Origin: Pascua guehoae
Lineage: Eukaryota; Basidiomycota; Tremellomycetes; Trichosporonales; Trichosporonaceae
Direction: 5' to 3'
DNA length: 64,000 bases
Assembly: GCA_001600415.1 (NCBI GenBank)
Contig: BCJX01000005.1
Span: forward strand, 12,029-76,028
In this document: positions 35,240 to 45,478 of the stretch, piece after piece
Position numbering within the stretch: position 1 is the first letter of the stretch
Layout of the letters: every line of letters begins with the position of its first letter
Program-made: the position numbers and the translations under genes
Notes under the pieces: model-generated
What the model was told of the DNA's origin: nothing
The model's input: only the letters and a program-made list of their open reading frames with translations
Databases searched by the model: none

Positions 35240-36254
35240 TGTGGTGGGCAGTTTGTGGTGAACAGAGAAAGGAAGAGATGATTCATTCGCTTTATCAGTC
35301 TCTGCGAGGCCAGCATGACAGCAGTGCTCGAGCTGACGTGGACGACGGCGATCATTGATTAACATCCGCCTTGTTTCCTTTTGCAGTCTCCGTCGTGCAT
35401 CTGGCTCAGTACAATCAGAGCGAGTATGGCCTGAACATGCAAGATCGGAACGAGTGCGGGCAGAACGAGTGTGGGCAGAACAAGGAAGGGCAGAACATGC
35501 ACGCGCAGAACGAGTACAGTCAGAACGAGAAGGGGTAGAACGTGCACGGTCAGAGCAAGTACGGTCAGAGCAAGTTCGGTCAGAGCAAGTACGGTCAGAG
35601 CAAGTTCGGTCAGAGCAAGTACGGTCAGAGCAAGTACGGTCACGTTCAGAACCAGTACGATCAGAGCGGGTATCGCACAAGTGGGGTCAGAACGAGGACA
35701 GAACGCGTACAGTCAGACCAAAGGAGCCGCAGATGCGAAACCCAAACCCCCGGCCGCCTTTGCACAACTATCTTTCCGACCCAGACCTGGGCAACGTAAC
35801 ACGGCGTCTACTGTCACGAGTCCACAACACGCGTCGCGTCGCGGCGCGTCGCGACGACGCCCCTTGCCTCACCTCACCTCGTCTCGCCTAAGAATGCAGA
35901 TTTCATATCGGACTTGAATACAGACCAGCCGCGCGACAACCCTACAGTCCTCTTAAGTCTATCCGTCTCGCAGCGCTGCGCTGGTGTGTAGTCGCGGTGG
36001 TTTATGTTATGGTTTGGGGGTGGGGTGGGGGTGTGTTGTGGGCCGGGCGAGGAGCGCAGCGACGACGAACAGACACGAGTGGTCGACGTCGCGCGTCTCC
36101 TCGCTTCACGCATCAAACCCGGCCGGCCCGACGACGCGCGACGCCTGCGAACACCCGCGGCCTACGAGCACGGGTGCCGCGGCGTCGACGGCCGACGCGG
36201 ACGCTCACGCTCACGCTCGCGCTCGGGCGTCCGCGTGCGCGCACACACGCGCGC
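35240..36254. other. intergenic region with 15-bp minisatellite
   Basis: About 1 kb between the start of the acidic protein gene and the stop of SIS1. Half of it is a minisatellite (35,415-35,680). The rest, from 36,060, is CG-rich 3' flank of SIS1 with cgctcacgctcacgctcg repeats. A plus-strand open frame over the array is repeat-derived. Confidence 0.6.
35415..35680. repeat. 15-bp minisatellite (cggtcagagcaagta)
   Basis: Perfect to near-perfect copies at 35,547-35,640, alternating caagta and caagtt. They are flanked on both sides by decayed 15-bp copies (gcagaacgagtgcgg type). The unit length is a multiple of three, so frames stay open across it. On the plus strand it would encode repeats such as QSKYG or SEQVR. 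Confidence 0.9.
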
Positions 36255-37656
36255 TTAACCGAGTGCCTTGCGAAGGTACTCCTTCTGGGTGCCGTTGAGG
36301 GACCTGGGGAAGACGACGTTCCACTTTACAATCATGTCGCCCTTCTTCTTGAGCGAGCCGGCCTTTGAGACGGGCATGCCCTCGCCGGTGATGCGCGACT
36401 CGTGGCCGGGCTGGATAATCTGGCCCGCGGGGAGGGAGACGTGTATCCTGCGCCCGTCGAGCTGCTCAATCTCCTTTGTAATCTGGCCTCCGCCGTCGGG
36501 GCCGAGGAGCGCCTGCGAGAGGGTAATGTTGACCTTTACAATCAGGTCGTCGCCGTCGCGCTCAAAGCGCGGGTTGGGCTTTTCCTCGACGATAAACGTG
36601 ACCGTCTGGGCTTGGCCGTACTCGTCTTCGTTGCCGGCGCCGGCAAACTTGATCTTGGTGCCGGGCTTCCAGCCGGCCTTGTACGCGACCTCGAGAATCT
36701 TCTCCTCGGTCCGCCCGTTGCGCAGGTGGCGGGTAATCTTGAGCCGCTTCGTGCCGCCCTTGTACAGCTCCTCGAGCGTGAGTGCGAGTGGCTTGGTGAT
36801 CTCGGTCGGCGGAGGAGGAGGCTGCGACGGCTCCCCGCCGTATCCACCGGGCATGCCGCCCATACCTCCCATGCCGCCCATACCGCCCATGCCAGGCATG
36901 CCGCCCATGCCACCGCCACCCATGCGCGACGACCGCATCCGGGGACCGCCACCACCGCCGCCAAACGACGCATAGGGGTCGTCGTGGCCACCGCCGCCAC
37001 CGCCGCCCATCGACGAGAAGAATGCACTGGGAACTGTTAGCTCTGTCCCATACTACTACACTCATCACCCGCCCCCAACCCCGACTCACTTGAAAATGTC
37101 GTTCGGGTCGGTCGCGTGGAACGAAAAGCCACCACCGCCGCCGCCAGCACCAGGGAAGCCGCCAGCACCAAAGCCTCCGCCAGGTCCGCCGGGACCAGCG
37201 CCGCCCTTGAGGCCCTCTTCGCCAAACTGGTCGTAGACAGAGCGCTTGTTGGGGTCCGAAAGCACCTCGTATGCCTCGCCGAGCTGCAGTGTGAGTATAC
37301 TTGTGGCAGTGTTTGTTTGCACCTTGGTCCAACCCCTCCTCGGGTCGGTCCCATCTCATCCCCAGTGCTCACCTTTTTAAACTTCTCTTCGGCCGCGGCG
37401 CGCTTGTCTCCGGGGTTCTTGTCCGGGTGCCACTTGAGCGACTCCTTGCGGTACGCCTTTTTAATGTCGGCGTCCGACGCGTCCTTGCTCAGGCCGAGGA
37501 TCTGCGCGTGTTAGTTGTCGTATCCTAGTGGACGTGGATGTGAGCTGTGTATGTGCATATGCAATGCAATGCAATGCAGCATGGCCGATGGGAATGGGAT
37601 GGAGGCGGGTGGTGGACGGTGGAAACACATACCTTGTAGTACTCGTCGTTGGCCAT
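36255..37656 (-). CDS. SIS1: Sis1-type class II J-domain co-chaperone (Hsp40)
   Basis: Exons 37656-37633 (24 nt), 37501-37373, 37283-37090 and 37026-36255 give 372 residues. The N-terminal J domain [18 protein letters not shown] has HPD at residues 33-35, which stimulates Hsp70 ATPase. A Gly/Phe-rich region follows, then a Gly/Met region (GGMGGMGGM). There are no CxxCxGxG zinc repeats, so it is class II. The two C-terminal beta domains start at [20 protein letters not shown] and end with [17 protein letters not shown]. Sis1 feeds misfolded proteins and translating ribosomes to cytosolic Hsp70. The first coding exon ends right after DEYYK, an intron position that splits the J domain. Confidence 0.96.
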
Positions 37657-39022
37657 GGTCCAAGTTGTGCCGATACAGGAGTGTGATGTGCGAACGAGTT
37701 AAGATAATCTGTGTTGGAAAGGGGGGAGAGAGATTGTTTTCTAGATGCTCTTGCTCTCTCTTGTTGGTAGATGTAGAGGTTGAGAGTGTGATGGAAGAGG
37801 GGAGAAGAGGGGAGAGACGTCTTGTGGTGGATGTTCTTTAGGCGAGTAGCGTATAGTTGGTTGTGTCCTGTATCGCGGAGAGGTCCGCATGCGGGCGGGC
37901 ATGCGGGCTGGGATGGCTGTCGTTGGGTTGGGTCGTGTCGTCTCGCCCTCCCTTGTTGGCTGGTTCCCTGTGGTGGATTCTCGACGTCATTTTGGTGCTG
38001 ATTCTGTGGCACCCGTCCATGTTCTACCAATAACCCACAGTCTCGGATTTGCTAGATGACACCAGAAACAATTCCAATCCAGTCCTCCATTTTGATCCCG
38101 ATAATCATATCACCTCAATTACAATTCACTCTTTTATTCACAAAAGGTATTAGCGGAGGCAAATGGGGGGTGACAAGCTCAAGTTGTAAACGTCAGACAT
38201 GTGATCTGCACGTCCCTCTGGGCGATCATGGACTCCCGTCGCTCGTGGCTCGTAGTCCAACTAGCCACGTGGCTGCAGAGCAACTGATAAGGACTTCCAT
38301 ACCCCGCTAATCCCATCTGCATCTCTGCATCTACCCTTCAATCTTGCCCAGCGTCTCGTCTTATCATCACTTTCATCGCTGTACTGTGCAAAGTGGCCAC
38401 CCAAGCAGTTGCGGCACGCTCAACGTCAACAGTCTAGATGCACACTTGAAAGATCGAAATAGCACGACTCTAAACGAACAGCCAATTGGTCTAATAGTGC
38501 CCGCACAAGAGGCCTACCAGAGGGTGATGTCGCTAGTTCCCATGCATGTAGCTTGCCTCACGTGTCCAGAGGTTATTCTCTCAGCGTCACACGTCCTGAT
38601 ACTATCTATAAATGTACTCCTGAAGCATTAGGCGAACGCGCGCGCACGCAACCTGGGGGGTAAGCATGCCCATGGGCACTGGTGCATGGTGCAACGGGTG
38701 CTGGTTGCTGGTTGCCCGAGGGCCTCCACCCAAAATGTGTCCAGGTGCCACTTTGGGCGGCGCCACGTTGCGGCCGCCACAGTTGGCTGGCTAGAGTGAC
38801 GTGCCTGTGCATTGCATGGCCCATGGCCTCACCATCATCCAGACACTACAGTAGACCTCGCTACCACAATAACATCTCCGCTCTACCCCAGACCATACAC
38901 CTTGGTGCCCTCGGCGACGACCTCGACTCGACATCGACCTAGACGGCCTAAAAGCACCTAGATCCTGGAGCAACACCTCCCCTCAACTTCCCCTCCCTTG
39001 CCTCCCCCTCCACCCACTCGCC
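37657..39022. promoter_or_regulatory. divergent upstream region of SIS1 and YOS1
   Basis: 1.37 kb without a supported gene and noticeably less GC-rich in the middle (about 38,040-38,640). I looked for heat-shock elements (nGAAnnTTCn) upstream of SIS1 and saw no clear triplet array. Confidence 0.55.
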
Positions 39023-39786
39023 ATGTTCTTCCTCGGCACCATCTTCTACGTCGCCCTCCTCATCATCAACGCGATCGCAATCCTTAGCGAAGACCGGTTC
39101 TTGGCGCGCAGTGCGTAGACGATCGTGGAGAGGGCATTGTGCTGACCATCCCTCTGCACCTCCCATGCGACCTGTCCCAACGACATGAACTGATCGTGCC
39201 CGCCATCCTCTCTCCCACATTCGCCCCACTTAACCGCGCCCTTCCCTCCCTCTCCGCACTCCCTGGTACTCCTACACAGTCGGATGGTCCTCGCGCGCGT
39301 CGCCCGCTGCCAACCAGGGCTTTGGAAATGAGCCCCAGACGTACGACAGCTTTGGCGCACCAGAGGGCGCGAGCATGAAGACCAAGGCGATCAACCTCAT
39401 CAGTGCGGTGCGGACACTTATGCGGTGTGAGTCTGGGATGTGGAGCGGGTGGTGTTGGCGGCGGGGGCGTAGGGTGCAGAGGTAGTGAGCTTGGGGTTGA
39501 CATTGCACCCGGGTGCGCTGCGAGCACAAGAAGCATTGCGTTGAATCTCGCATGGCCCGCGCGCTGGGCCGAAGTCGACACGGCGGGCGGACCCGAAACC
39601 TCCTTCCGTGTCCGCGTCCGCGGGCACTAGTGCCTACTGCTCAAGAACCTTTGCTGACATTGCAGTGCCGCTGATCGTCGCCAACGTCGTTGTGTGAGTG
39701 CACCAGCAGATGCTAACATCTGTTGCACTTTGCATCTGCACACGCACTGACACTGCAGCATAGTATACGAGATCATCCTGGGTTGA
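39023..39786 (+). CDS. YOS1: Yos1-like ER-Golgi transport protein
   Basis: Four exons (39023-39110, 39280-39426, 39666-39693, 39759-39786) encode 96 residues. The N-terminal hydrophobic segment FYVALLIINAIAILSEDRF is nearly identical in pattern to yeast Yos1 and human IER3IP1. A polar loop then precedes MKTKAINLISAVRTLMRLP and a second membrane segment, LIVANVVVIVYEIILG. Yos1 works with Yip1 and Yif1 in COPII vesicle formation at the ER. The two last exons are only 28 nt each. The exon 2 donor is fixed by the need for MRLPL. Confidence 0.95.
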
Positions 39787-40339
39787 GAGTAGAGGTATCA
39801 CGGGGAGGGGTATGCATAGATTTCATCAACAGTGCCGTTTCAGCGGCCTGGGCAGTGGTGCAGGGACGACGGCCGAGGTCCAGCCAGCTGTGCAGAGGTC
39901 GAGTTTGAGCGTGGGCACCCGTGGTGTGGATACCGAGAGCGACGGCGAATGTATGGAGCCATACGTGCTTAAGTACCGCTCCCCATAGCCAATTGCCCAA
40001 GCTGGACCAGGAATTGAGACGCGTGTAAAGACTGGGCGACTGTGGACGTGGTGGACGGGTTGTAGTCAGCTGGGTGGGTGGCATGGCATGACATGGCTGG
40101 CCCACAACATTGCCTCCGCATGACGCGTGCCCGACGCGTCAAAACACTTTCATCAACTCGATCCGTCATTGTCATCCGTCCATCTTCGCACCCAACAACA
40201 CCCTCATCCCATCTCCCATCTCCCATCTTCCATCCCCCATCCCTCATCCCCCATCCCTCACCCCCACCCCCACCAACCCTTGACATCCACCCCACCAACC
40301 CTAGCCTCCTCCCCCGCCCCCAACCCCCACCGACCTTCG
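39787..40339. promoter_or_regulatory. upstream region of DPB4
   Basis: 553 bp. The last 150 bases are C/T-rich with tandem ccatctcccat / ccatccctcat units directly before the ATG, likely the 5' leader. Confidence 0.55.
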
Positions 40340-41941
40340 ATGCCATCAAAAGCCCCCACCAACGCGCGTTCCGGGGCGCCCTCAGCCGCGCAGCAAAAGG
40401 CGCATTCGGCGGGCATTGCCGACCTCGAGCTTCCAAAGACGAGTCTGGTCAAGCTTGCAAAGGGCTCGGTGCGTGATTGTGCTTCTGTGTTGGCGCCGGC
40501 AGCAGCACGCACGTGTTGTTGTCGTCGCTGTCTACGTGCGGTCGGTGTAGCGTTACGGCTGCGACCGGTATGACTGGCACGACTGGCATGCCGGATGCAG
40601 CCGTAGTTCAGCGGCCGTGTCTTCCGCTCACCACCGTCCTCTAAACGCCTCTCATACTATCTACCTCCTCCCTCGTGTCCGTTCTGACGCCAGATCCCGG
40701 ACAATGTCAAGATGCAGCAAGACGTCGTGATTGCGCTCATGCGCTCGTCGACCCTCTTTATCAGCTATCTCGGTACGTCTACGTCTACGTCCCCCCCGTC
40801 CCCGCATCCCCACGTCCACCCCCACGTTCTTCTCTCTGACTCTTGGATCTCACCGCTGACAACCCAGCCGCCGCGTGAGCTGAGCCAATCCTCCGCGCTT
40901 TCTCGAGCTCACCCCCAGCGCCCACGACCAGGCCATCGACCGGTCAGGCAAGCAGATCACGGCCGGCGACGTGCTCAAGGCCATCACCGAGATGGACTTT
41001 GGGCCCGCGGACGCCCTCTTGCCCCTCCTCGAGCAGGAGCTTGCGGGTGAGTTTGAGGTGGTACGCTTGGGTTGGGCGGGTGTGGTGGTCGTTTGGGGTC
41101 GTAGGGCTTCCTTGTTGGGGCACTTGTTACCCGTGTGAGAGTGGACTTGGCGGACTCGGCGGCGGGCTCGGCCGGCGGACTGGGGCCGCGGACTGGAACA
41201 TGAGCTCGCCCGTGTTGCTCTCCTTTGACCCGTACTGTAGTTCAGGTCACGGAGGTGTGCGTTCGCGTACGTGGACAAGCGACAGTGGGGACTTGGGTAC
41301 CATGGTGGAATCTAGGCTGGTGTTGGCGATCACTAGCAACCCGGTGTTGCCTCTGCGGTCTCTCGCTTCCCATCATGCGCCAGCTGTCCACCAGCCGCAG
41401 TGTCCCGAACCATTGCATAATCGTCCTCTTACCTCCCTTACTACACTGCACAATCTTGCAATGTCGCATTTTATAGAATGCGCAATCACTCCCATCTCCC
41501 TGGCCTTCACTCCCCTTTCCCCATGATCTCCCACCACGCTCTCCCACCACGCTCTCCCACCTCGCTCTCCCACCACGCTCTCCCACCANGCTCTCCCACC
41601 ACGCTCTCCCACCACGCTCTCCCACCANGCTCTCCCACCACGCTCTCCCACCACGCTCTCCCACCACGCTCTCCCACCACGCTCTCCCACCACGCTCTCC
41701 CACCACGCTCCCCGCACCGCACCGTCTCCCGTTCCCACTAACCCCAGCCTACCGCGCGCATGTCGCAGCAACCAAGGCGGCAAAGGCCAAGCCCGCCGGT
41801 CCGGGCCGGGGACGGCGACGCGCGCCTGTAGCGGACGGAAACGAGGCGGACACGAGCATGGCGGTCGACGACGACGACGACGAGGACGAGGCAGACGCGG
41901 CGGCGGGCGACGGGAGCGAGGACGAGGGTGACAATGAGTAG
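40340..41941 (+). CDS. DPB4: Dpb4-like histone-fold subunit (DNA polymerase epsilon / chromatin remodeller)
   Basis: Exons 40340-40468, 40694-40772, 40868-40874 (7 nt), 40919-41046 and 41748-41941 give 178 residues. Residues 28-112 are a histone fold of the POLE3/Dpb4 type: IADLELPKTSLVKLAKGSIP, VKMQQDVVIALMRSSTLFIS, YLAAAAHDQA, KQITAGDVLKAITEMDF. A basic linker and an Asp/Glu-rich tail follow, as in the family. Dpb4 pairs with Dpb3 in polymerase epsilon and with Dls1 in the ISW2 remodeller. The 7-nt microexon (CCGCCGC) supplies part of the YLAAAAHD motif, and leaving it out shifts the frame. The last intron is 701 nt and mostly minisatellite. Confidence 0.93.
41528..41712. repeat. 13-bp minisatellite (ctcccaccacgct) x about 14 in DPB4 intron 4
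   Basis: Tandem 13-bp units with single-base variants fill the end of the intron, about 35 bp before its acceptor. Two undetermined bases (41,589 and 41,628) are 39 bp apart, three units, so the assembly could not resolve variants between copies; the copy number is uncertain. Confidence 0.92.
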
Positions 41942-42372
41942 CTCGAGTGTCGGGTGACGGGCACGAGGAGCTCGAGCCGTGTAGCTGAGGAAAGGGGCGG
42001 GAGGGCGGGAGAAGGCGCTCGGTGCGAGGGGCTGCAGATGAGGCCTCCCTGCGACGACACCGACGACTGAGGAGAGGCCGGGTGAGAGGGCGGAGGTTGT
42101 GAGGCCGAAGGTTGTGAGGCCGAAGGCTCGGTCGGCAACGAGCAGGGAATGGATTACGACCAGCTCCGTCACAGGGCCCACAGCAGAGGGAAGAGGGTAG
42201 AGGACAGGACCCGGCGGGTTACCCCCGCCAGCTAGACCATGCACGATATGTATCATACACTGAGCCGCACTCGCTCATTCTACCTTGTCTACTCTAGTCG
42301 CAAGCATCATCTTCCCACACCCTTATGCCTTTCCCACCCGCACGCCCCGCGACACGTCGCCACACGTCGCGC

Positions 42373-42945
42373 CTAGAACCGGACCCGACAGCAAAAGATA
42401 TGGCAGCACCCGCGGCCCGCCTCGTACGTCGTCACTTGCGCCTGGGGGCGGGCGACCATGGGCGGCGGCTGGGGTCAGCGAGGTGAAGGGCGGCGGGGCG
42501 GCGGGGGAGCGGGGCGAGCGTCTGTGGTCTGAGGGGGAGGCGAAGGTGAGGCCGAGTGCAAGGCCGAGTGCAAGGCCGAGTGCAAGGCCGAGTGCAAGGC
42601 CGAGTGCAAGGCCGAGTGCAAGGCCGAGGGCAAGGCCCGACTGCACGACCAGAGCAGAGACAAGACTAGGACGGACCGGGCCCCAGGACAACCAGCAAAG
42701 AGGCCCCGCCCCGTATCCTCTTTCGCAATACCCAGCAACCCAGCGAGGCCACTAGACAGACGCCCCCCCCCCCAGACCCGACCCGCACGTACAGGTGCAT
42801 AGACTTGTGGCGGCGCCTGCATCGGTGGTGGTGGCGGGTATGCACCGCCGTATCCCGGCGCTGGCACTTGTCCGCTTTGCGGGTATGGCCAGGACGGGCA
42901 TGGAGGTGATGGGTAGGCTTGCTGGGCCTGATACTGCTGGGCCAT
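42373..42945 (-). CDS. small Pro/Gln/Tyr-rich protein with Cys-rich C-terminus
   Basis: Exon 1 is 42945-42793 and exon 2 is 42468-42373; 82 residues. The sequence begins MAQQYQAQQAYPSPP, is full of Pro, Gln, Tyr and Gly (PAPGYGGAYPPPPPM), and ends TTYEAGRGCCHIFCCRVRF. Two Cys pairs flanking a short hydrophobic piece at the end recall small membrane-attached, palmitoylated or CYSTM-like stress proteins. That link is by appearance only. The intron (324 nt) has gtacgt and ctgaccccag signals and contains a 12-bp minisatellite. The gene's 3' end converges on DPB4. Confidence 0.65.
42550..42640. repeat. 12-bp minisatellite (ggccgagtgcaa) x 7 in intron of the Cys-tailed gene
   Basis: Six perfect units and a variant last copy (ggccgagggcaa). 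Twelve bases keep the reading frame open across the array, which explains long spurious ORFs here on both strands. Confidence 0.92.
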
Positions 42946-43538
42946 TGTCGCGACTGGCAAACGGCTACGGCGCGAGTAGACGCTACGAGGCGCAAGTGCT
43001 GGCACGGCTGTAATGTACGGCTGTTTGACGTGTCAAGGTTGTAGGTGTTCGCATCTGTGTCATCGGGCTCTTGACTTGGCAAGCTGCCAGATACCAGTGT
43101 CGGAGGATACGGGGCAGGTACCGCCCACAGGCTGCCGGGACGCGCCGACGCCACGTTCCTTGTCGACGTCACTGTGCGTGAAACTTCTCGCCTCATTCTT
43201 GGCCTGGAGAATGATACGTGGTACGTGATACGGTTGCTAGCTGCGTACCAGAAAGAATGCAACAACTCTGCAACAGCTCAGCTCGGTCGCGTGATCCAGT
43301 TCCAGACCGAACCTGGCATGGCGAGCACACTCCGCACACACTCCTGCAGATACGACCTCGCATCAACGTCTCCGAGATGCCCGATTCATGGCTTTGCTTC
43401 AGATATCGACGTTTACTGTACATTCTAGGGTATACTACACTACTGCACGACTGGCCGGCGGCTGTCGTGCGCGGACTGTGCGCGTGCGTGCCACCAGACA
43501 CCAGTCTCCGCCTTTCGGCGTCGCCCACTCGCAGGGGT
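42946..43538. other. intergenic region between Cys-tailed gene and E2 gene
   Basis: 593 bp holding the promoter of the Cys-tailed gene and the 3' flank of the E2 gene, both on the minus strand. It is less GC-rich than neighbours (43,210-43,420). No gene seen. Confidence 0.6.
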
Positions 43539-44917
43539 CTAGTGGGCGTACTGTTTGTCAGCTATGCCGGACGTCCATGGACAACGAAGCTCACCATGCG
43601 CGTGTACTCTGCCGCCTTCTTGTCAAATGCCGGGCGGTCGTTGCGGTACTGCTCGGCAATCGAGGTGACGAGGGGGTCCTCGGGGTTGGGCGAGGCGACG
43701 AGGTCGTACAGGGAGAGGATGACTGCGGTGAGTGAGCGGGGGGGGGGGAAGTGAGGGGAGAAGAAAGCGAGGGGAGAAGGAATCGAGAGGAGGGAAGGGA
43801 GCGAGGGGGCGAGGGTCGACATCGCGGGCAGAGGGGCTAATGAGTGGTGAAGGGACAACGTACTGCTCGACATCTTGGTGGACGGCTTCCAGCCCTCGAG
43901 CTTGAGGACGCCAACACAGATGCTGGGGGTCAGCGCTTCCGCAAAGAGTGGCACAGATGGTGCTGGTCGTGTTCTGGAAGCGGGGTGCTCTATTACCCTG
44001 GGTGCTTTATTACCCAAACCAGACGAGGTCCCAGGTTTTCCAGACAAGTTTTTTCCAAACCAGAGTCTTCAGACGAGGTCCCAGATCCTCGGTAGACGGC
44101 AGAACCCGAGTTCTGGCGCACCGCACGACTCTCGTCGAGTTTCCCAGACTACACGGCCACCACGCCTCGCGCGACTCACTTTCCGTCGCTGTCAATGTTC
44201 GGGTGGTACATCTTGGTCAAGAACGTGACCTGCCATTAGCTCGTCACTGTCAAGGTCGAGGCCAGCGGGGGCACGTACCGTGGGGGCCTTGAAGGGAAAG
44301 TCGTTGCCAAAGACGCACTTGATGCGGAACTTGCCGCCCTCGTACGGTGTGTCGGACTGGGGTTAGCTGAGAGTTGGAGGGGGACACAAAGCGAGAGGAG
44401 AGGGGAGGAGCACGAGGAGGCTGAGAGCGCGGAAGCAAGAAGCGGTGCACGAGGAGAGCAAGCGGCGATTGTGGTGGAGGCGGGAGCGAGAGGCAGCGAG
44501 AGCGAGAGATGGGGCGAGTTTGAGAGCGCCCAAGGCTCGCTGGGTAGAAAAGACAAGCGAACATGCCAAGGACACATAGCACATAGGTGCAAGCTTGCGA
44601 GTAACGCAGCGTTGGCCCAACACGGCGCCGATCACCGTCCCATGACGGCCAACATCCAACCCCACGGTGCAAAACACTGCAAACACTCCATCGCGGCCTG
44701 CACACGACCACCGTCACGAGCCGCTCCAGACGCAGACTCACCGGACCGTCCATGACGACCTCCCACTGGAGCATGTTGTCCGCGTTCGGGTGCACCGCAA
44801 TGCCAGGGAGGGGCTCGCCCATGAGCTGCGCGAGCTCCTGCGTGGGGTCAGCGTTACTGAATCGCGCAGAGGTGAGGGTATCACCTTCTGGACACGCCGT
44901 GTAGCTGCAGAGGACAT
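43539..44917 (-). CDS. E2 ubiquitin-conjugating enzyme
   Basis: Seven exons (44917-44885, 44837-44742, 44356-44279, 44229-44180, 43922-43864, 43722-43595, 43550-43539) encode 151 residues, a bare UBC domain. It starts MSSAATRRVQKELAQLM. It has the HPN motif at 78-80 and the catalytic Cys at 88 in GNICVGVLKLEGWKPSTK. It continues SLYDLVASPNPEDPLVTSIA and ends EYTRMYAH. The enzyme carries ubiquitin as a thioester and passes it to E3 or substrate. The WKPSTK segment recalls the UBE2L3 group rather than Ubc4/5, but the subfamily is open. The last coding exon is only 12 nt (Tyr-Ala-His-stop). Reading through the last donor would give a less family-like end. Confidence 0.93.
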
Positions 44918-45478
44918 GGTCGGGGACTTGAGAGGTTGATGAAAGGGATACGAAGAGAAGGCGAAGGCGAAGAGTTTGAGAGAGAAGGAAGAGACAGAGA
45001 GAGAGAGAGCGAGAAAAGACGAAAGGGGGAGGGTTGGGGAGCGGGTTGACAAGGCACAGTTGCAAGGGGTTCACTCACGTACACTTGGATGCGGTTGCGC
45101 GCACTGGCATGCAACACACTCACTCACTCACCGACAGCGGGCCCCACGCACCCACCCAGCCCGCCAGGCCGCCAGCTGCCCGCCCCGTCAGCCCACAGGC
45201 GAGTCTGCCGACACCTCCACCCGGTCCCGGCGGCGGAAGCAGACGCCACGTGGCTACTTTTCCTGAACGGACGCCCAGGATTGTTACCCTTTGTGGCGCC
45301 AAGGCACAGACTCCATTTTACGCCACCAACTTTGAACACTCACTCGTTCGTCACCGAAAACACAAGGGCAACCCACATGAAATGCGACCAGACTACTACT
45401 ACTACTACTACTTACTCGACATTGCGTCTGTTTTCTTTATTTGCTGCTCACGGTACAGTGCCCCATCGAGCGTCACTC
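44918..45478. promoter_or_regulatory. divergent promoter of E2 and beta-helix genes
   Basis: 561 bp between divergent ATGs. It contains a GA-rich tract (agagagagagagag) at about 44,990-45,010 next to the E2 start and a tac triplet run (45,392-45,412). No gene seen. Confidence 0.6.

Noticed and set aside
35355..35891. 178-residue plus-strand frame with SEQVR repeats
   Set aside because: It exists only because the 15-bp minisatellite lacks stops. Sequence outside the array is not protein-like.
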